Origin: UBA3792 sp045576895
GTDB lineage: Bacteria > Bacillota > Clostridia > Christensenellales > CAG-138
Reading direction: 5' to 3'
Assembly (NCBI GenBank): GCA_045576895.1
Contig: JAZNHI010000045.1
Span: 1 to 24,168, forward strand
DNA length: 24,168 bases
Below the pieces are notes generated by a model. That model was not told where the DNA came from and did not search any database. It saw only the letters and a program-made list of their open reading frames with translations. Position numbers and translations under genes: made by a program. Below, piece by piece: positions 22,170-24,168 of this stretch. Each line of letters starts with the position of its first letter. Position 1 is the first letter of the stretch.

Positions 22170-23465
22170 TTACTCCGCCTTCTCTTCGGTCTCGACCGCC
22201 GCGTCGACGATCAGCTTGACGGTCTTGTCGACGACGATGCGGTCCGCAAAGTACTCGCGATCGGCGTCGGTGAGCGTGGACTTGAAGGTCTCGACGTCCG
22301 TGCTGCCGTTCTCGGCGTACTTTTTGATCTCCTCTTCGATCTCCTCGTCGGTCGCCTGCACGTTCTCCGCCTTCGAGATCGCCTCGATCACGAGCTGCAT
22401 CTTGACGCGCGCTTCCGCTTCGGTGCGGTAGGTCTTGCGCAGATCGGCTTCCGTGGTGTTCAGGTACTTCAGGTACGTGTTGAAGTCGAGCCCGCTGCCC
22501 GCAAGACGGTACTTGATGTCCTGCATCATGTAATCCACCTGACGCTCGATCATGCAGTCCGGAATGTCGACGGTCGCGTTGTCGCACGCGCCCTTGATCG
22601 CAAGGTTCTCGCGCATGTTGTCAAGGCTCTGCTTCTTTTCCGCAAGCATTTTTTCCTTTTTGTCTGCCTTCCATGCGTCGACAGTCTCGAACTCGGAGAT
22701 GTCGCCGATGAACTCGTCGTCGATCTCCGGCAGCTCCTTCTTCTGGACCGCCTTCACGGTGCATGCGAACACCGCGGCTTTGCCCGCCAGATGCTCCGCG
22801 TGATACTCGGTCGGGAACGTTACGTTGACGTCGCGGGATTCGCCCGCAACTGCGCCGACGAGCTGATCTTCAAAGCCCGGGATGAACGTGTTGCTGCCGA
22901 GCACCAGCGTCTGGTCCTCCGCCGTGCCGCCGTCGAACTTCTCGCCGTCCACGGAGCCGGAGTAGTCGAGCAGAACGCGGTCGCCGTTCTCCGCCGGACG
23001 GTCCACGTCCACGAAGCGCGCCTGGTTCTCGCGCTCGGCTTCGAGCGCCTTCTGAACGTCCTCGTCGCTTACAGTATAGTCCGCCTTCGGCACCGCAATA
23101 CCTTTGTATTCGCCGAGCGTGACTTCGGGTTTCAGGGTGACCTCCGCCACGTACGTGACGCCTTCGTTTTCGCCGATCGAGAGAATGTCGACGTCGGGAC
23201 GGTCGACCACGAACAGATCGTGCTCCTTGACCGCTTCGTCGTACGCCTCGCCCCAGCAGAGCTCAAATGCATCCTCATAGAAAACGCCTTCGCCGTAGTA
23301 GGTCTCGATGACCTTGCGCGGCGCGTGTCCCTTGCGGAAGCCCTGGACCGCATAGCGGCCTGCGGTCTTCTTATACGCTTCGTTCAGCGCTTTGCGGAAG
23401 GTTTCCGCATCAACGGTGATCGTGAGTTTTCCTTTGTTCCCCTCAAGTTTTTCAAATTGTGCCAT
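22170..23465 (-). CDS. tig: Trigger factor, ribosome-bound chaperone and peptidyl-prolyl isomerase
   Basis: A 431-residue chaperone. The N-terminal ribosome-binding domain has the GFRKG loop (42-46) that docks at the tunnel exit. A central FKBP-type isomerase domain (about 150-250: NGDRVLLDYSGSVDGEKFDG and GSNTFIPGFEDQLVG) follows, then a helical C-terminal domain with an acidic tail. Length and order are normal for the family. The frame is open to 23495, but AGGAGAAGGA just before 23465 and the family N-terminus MAQFEKLEG fix the start. It is the first gene of a tig-clpP-clpX group under the promoter at 23531-23559. Confidence 0.96.
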   Translation of the reverse strand: MAQFEKLEGNKGKLTITVDAETFRKALNEAYKKTAGRYAVQGFRKGHAPRKVIETYYGEGVFYEDAFELCWGEAYDEAVKEHDLFVVDRPDVDILSIGENEGVTYVAEVTLKPEVTLGEYKGIAVPKADYTVSDEDVQKALEAERENQARFVDVDRPAENGDRVLLDYSGSVDGEKFDGGTAEDQTLVLGSNTFIPGFEDQLVGAVAGESRDVNVTFPTEYHAEHLAGKAAVFACTVKAVQKKELPEIDDEFIGDISEFETVDAWKADKKEKMLAEKKQSLDNMRENLAIKGACDNATVDIPDCMIERQVDYMMQDIKYRLAGSGLDFNTYLKYLNTTEADLRKTYRTEAEARVKMQLVIEAISKAENVQATDEEIEEEIKKYAENGSTDVETFKSTLTDADREYFADRIVVDKTVKLIVDAAVETEEKAE

Positions 23466-23523
23466 GTTCCTTCTCCTTATCCATATTCCATGCAATCCGA
23501 TCGTGTCGGTATACTTCGCCGGA

Positions 23524-23542
23524 TTGTGGTATCATACCACAA
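23524..23542. promoter_or_regulatory. 19-base palindrome overlapping the tig -10 element
   Basis: TTGTGGTAT-C-ATACCACAA is a perfect inverted repeat with 9-base arms. It contains the -10 hexamer of the tig promoter. It has the size and placement of a repressor site, but its half-sites also equal an extended -10 (TGGTATGAT), so chance is possible. Confidence 0.5.
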
Positions 23543-23559
23543 GCCCCGTGCTTTTGCAA
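23531..23559 (-). promoter_or_regulatory. sigma-A promoter of tig
   Basis: On the minus strand TTGCAA (23554-23559) and TATGAT (complement of 23531-23536) are 17 bases apart, and the -10 has a TGG extension. The leader to the tig ATG would be about 60 bases. Confidence 0.8.
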
Positions 23560-23634
23560 GCGCAGAACATGTTTTTTGCATTTCTGTTGCAAAAAGTTTG
23601 CAATGCGCCGCGCATTCGGGCGGGTGCGTTCATC

Positions 23635-23663
23635 TTGACCCGCACTTTGATCTGTGTTATTAT
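23635..23663 (+). promoter_or_regulatory. sigma-A promoter of the diacylglycerol-kinase-family gene
   Basis: TTGACC (23635-23640) and TATTAT (23658-23663) are 17 bases apart, with the Shine-Dalgarno GGAGG at 23691-23695 downstream. It is divergent from the tig promoter. Confidence 0.8.
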
Positions 23664-23701
23664 AAAGTATTGGAACGGATCATCGGAGACGGAGGCATTC
23701 T

Positions 23702-24168
23702 ATGGAACGGTATTGTCTGATCGCGAATCGCACGTCCGGCAGCGGAAGCGCCGGCGCATACATCGACCGCGTAAAGTTCATGCTCGAAGCGCGCGGAGTC
23801 GACATTGAAGTTCGCGAAACGCAGTACCCCGGTCACGCCACGGAGCTTTCAAAGTCGGCTGTCGCGGAAGGCTTCGACGTGATCGTTACCGTCGGCGGCG
23901 ACGGCACGCTGCGCGAGACCGCGATAGGCGTGGTGGATACCGACCGCATACTGGGGCTTCTGCCCTGCGGCACGGGCAACGACTATGCGCGTGCGGTCGG
24001 CATTCCGACCGATGCGGAGACCGCGCTCGACATCCTTCTGCACGGCGAAAACAAGGTCGTGGACGCAGGCATGGCAAACGACCAGGTCTTCTTCAATATC
24101 GCGGGCTCCGGCTTTGACGTGGACGTTCTGGATTACACCGAGGAGTTCAAGCCGAAATGCAGGAACGG
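23702..24168 (+). CDS. Diacylglycerol kinase family lipid kinase (YegS/DgkB-like), N-terminal part
   Basis: The first 155 codons of a gene cut by the right edge of the window, with no stop in frame. It shows the nucleotide-binding motif of the family, VTVGGDGTLRE (63-73, with GGDGT at 65-69), and the following LPCGTGNDYARA (87-98). A Gly/Ser-rich first loop (NRTSGSGSAG, 9-18) stands where the phosphate of ATP binds. The family phosphorylates diacylglycerol or related lipids; in Gram-positives DgkB recycles diacylglycerol left from lipoteichoic acid synthesis. Whether this is DgkB itself or a YegS/BmrU-type relative cannot be decided from this part. GGAGG six bases before the ATG fixes the start. 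Confidence 0.92.
   Translation, partial: MERYCLIANRTSGSGSAGAYIDRVKFMLEARGVDIEVRETQYPGHATELSKSAVAEGFDVIVTVGGDGTLRETAIGVVDTDRILGLLPCGTGNDYARAVGIPTDAETALDILLHGENKVVDAGMANDQVFFNIAGSGFDVDVLDYTEEFKPKCRN

Overview
The window is a GC-rich stretch of a bacterial chromosome, most likely an uncultured gut-type Clostridia (Bacillota) member. Three things suggest this: the Gram-positive gene clusters ireB-ruvX-DUF1292 and tig-clpP-clpX, the split FtcD/FchA route of histidine breakdown, and families of short palindromic intergenic repeats of the kind common in clostridial genomes. Nearly all of the DNA is coding, promoters are close to the sigma-A consensus, and convergent genes share bidirectional hairpin terminators. 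I see no phage, plasmid, CRISPR, rRNA or tRNA signal.

Layout. Positions 1-233 are the 3' end of a DegV-family gene, followed by a terminator. A PAP2 membrane phosphatase (368-1336, +) follows with its own promoter. From 10595 down to 1381 on the minus strand lies a histidine-degradation operon, hutH-hutU-ftcD-hutI-fchA. Without a visible break it runs on into a serpin lipoprotein gene, then, past a terminator, into a second serpin lipoprotein gene. A divergent plus-strand pair (10836-12850) encodes an MTA/SAH-deaminase-like amidohydrolase and an unrecognised protein with HicB-like and DinB-like parts. The plus-strand rpmH-rnpA-yidD-yidC-khpB(jag) operon (13006-15731) comes next, with 4-nt ATGA overlaps joining its last four genes, then mnmE. 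On the minus strand are ireB-ruvX and, 458 bp away behind repeats, a DUF1292 gene. A lone plus-strand SsuA/NMT1-type lipoprotein follows at 18842. Trigger factor, ClpP and ClpX then occupy the minus strand, and a diacylglycerol-kinase-family gene is cut by the window end.

How the genes work together. HutH, HutU, HutI, FtcD and FchA form a complete route from histidine to glutamate, ammonia and 5,10-methenyl-tetrahydrofolate. The two serpins are predicted surface lipoproteins and could guard the cell against host or neighbour proteases. rpmH to mnmE serve ribosome assembly, tRNA processing, membrane insertion and tRNA modification. tig-clpP-clpX handle folding and proteolysis.

Most unusual points: tandem surface serpins attached to a histidine operon, with divergent and long reactive loops; a HicB-like/DinB-like two-part protein; a YidC with Lys in place of the usual groove Arg and about 90 extra residues; mnmE starting without a Shine-Dalgarno sequence right after a terminator; three copies of one dispersed repeat plus a miniature inverted-repeat element inside the ireB-ruvX-DUF1292 locus; and perfect palindromes at the tig promoter and just upstream of clpP.
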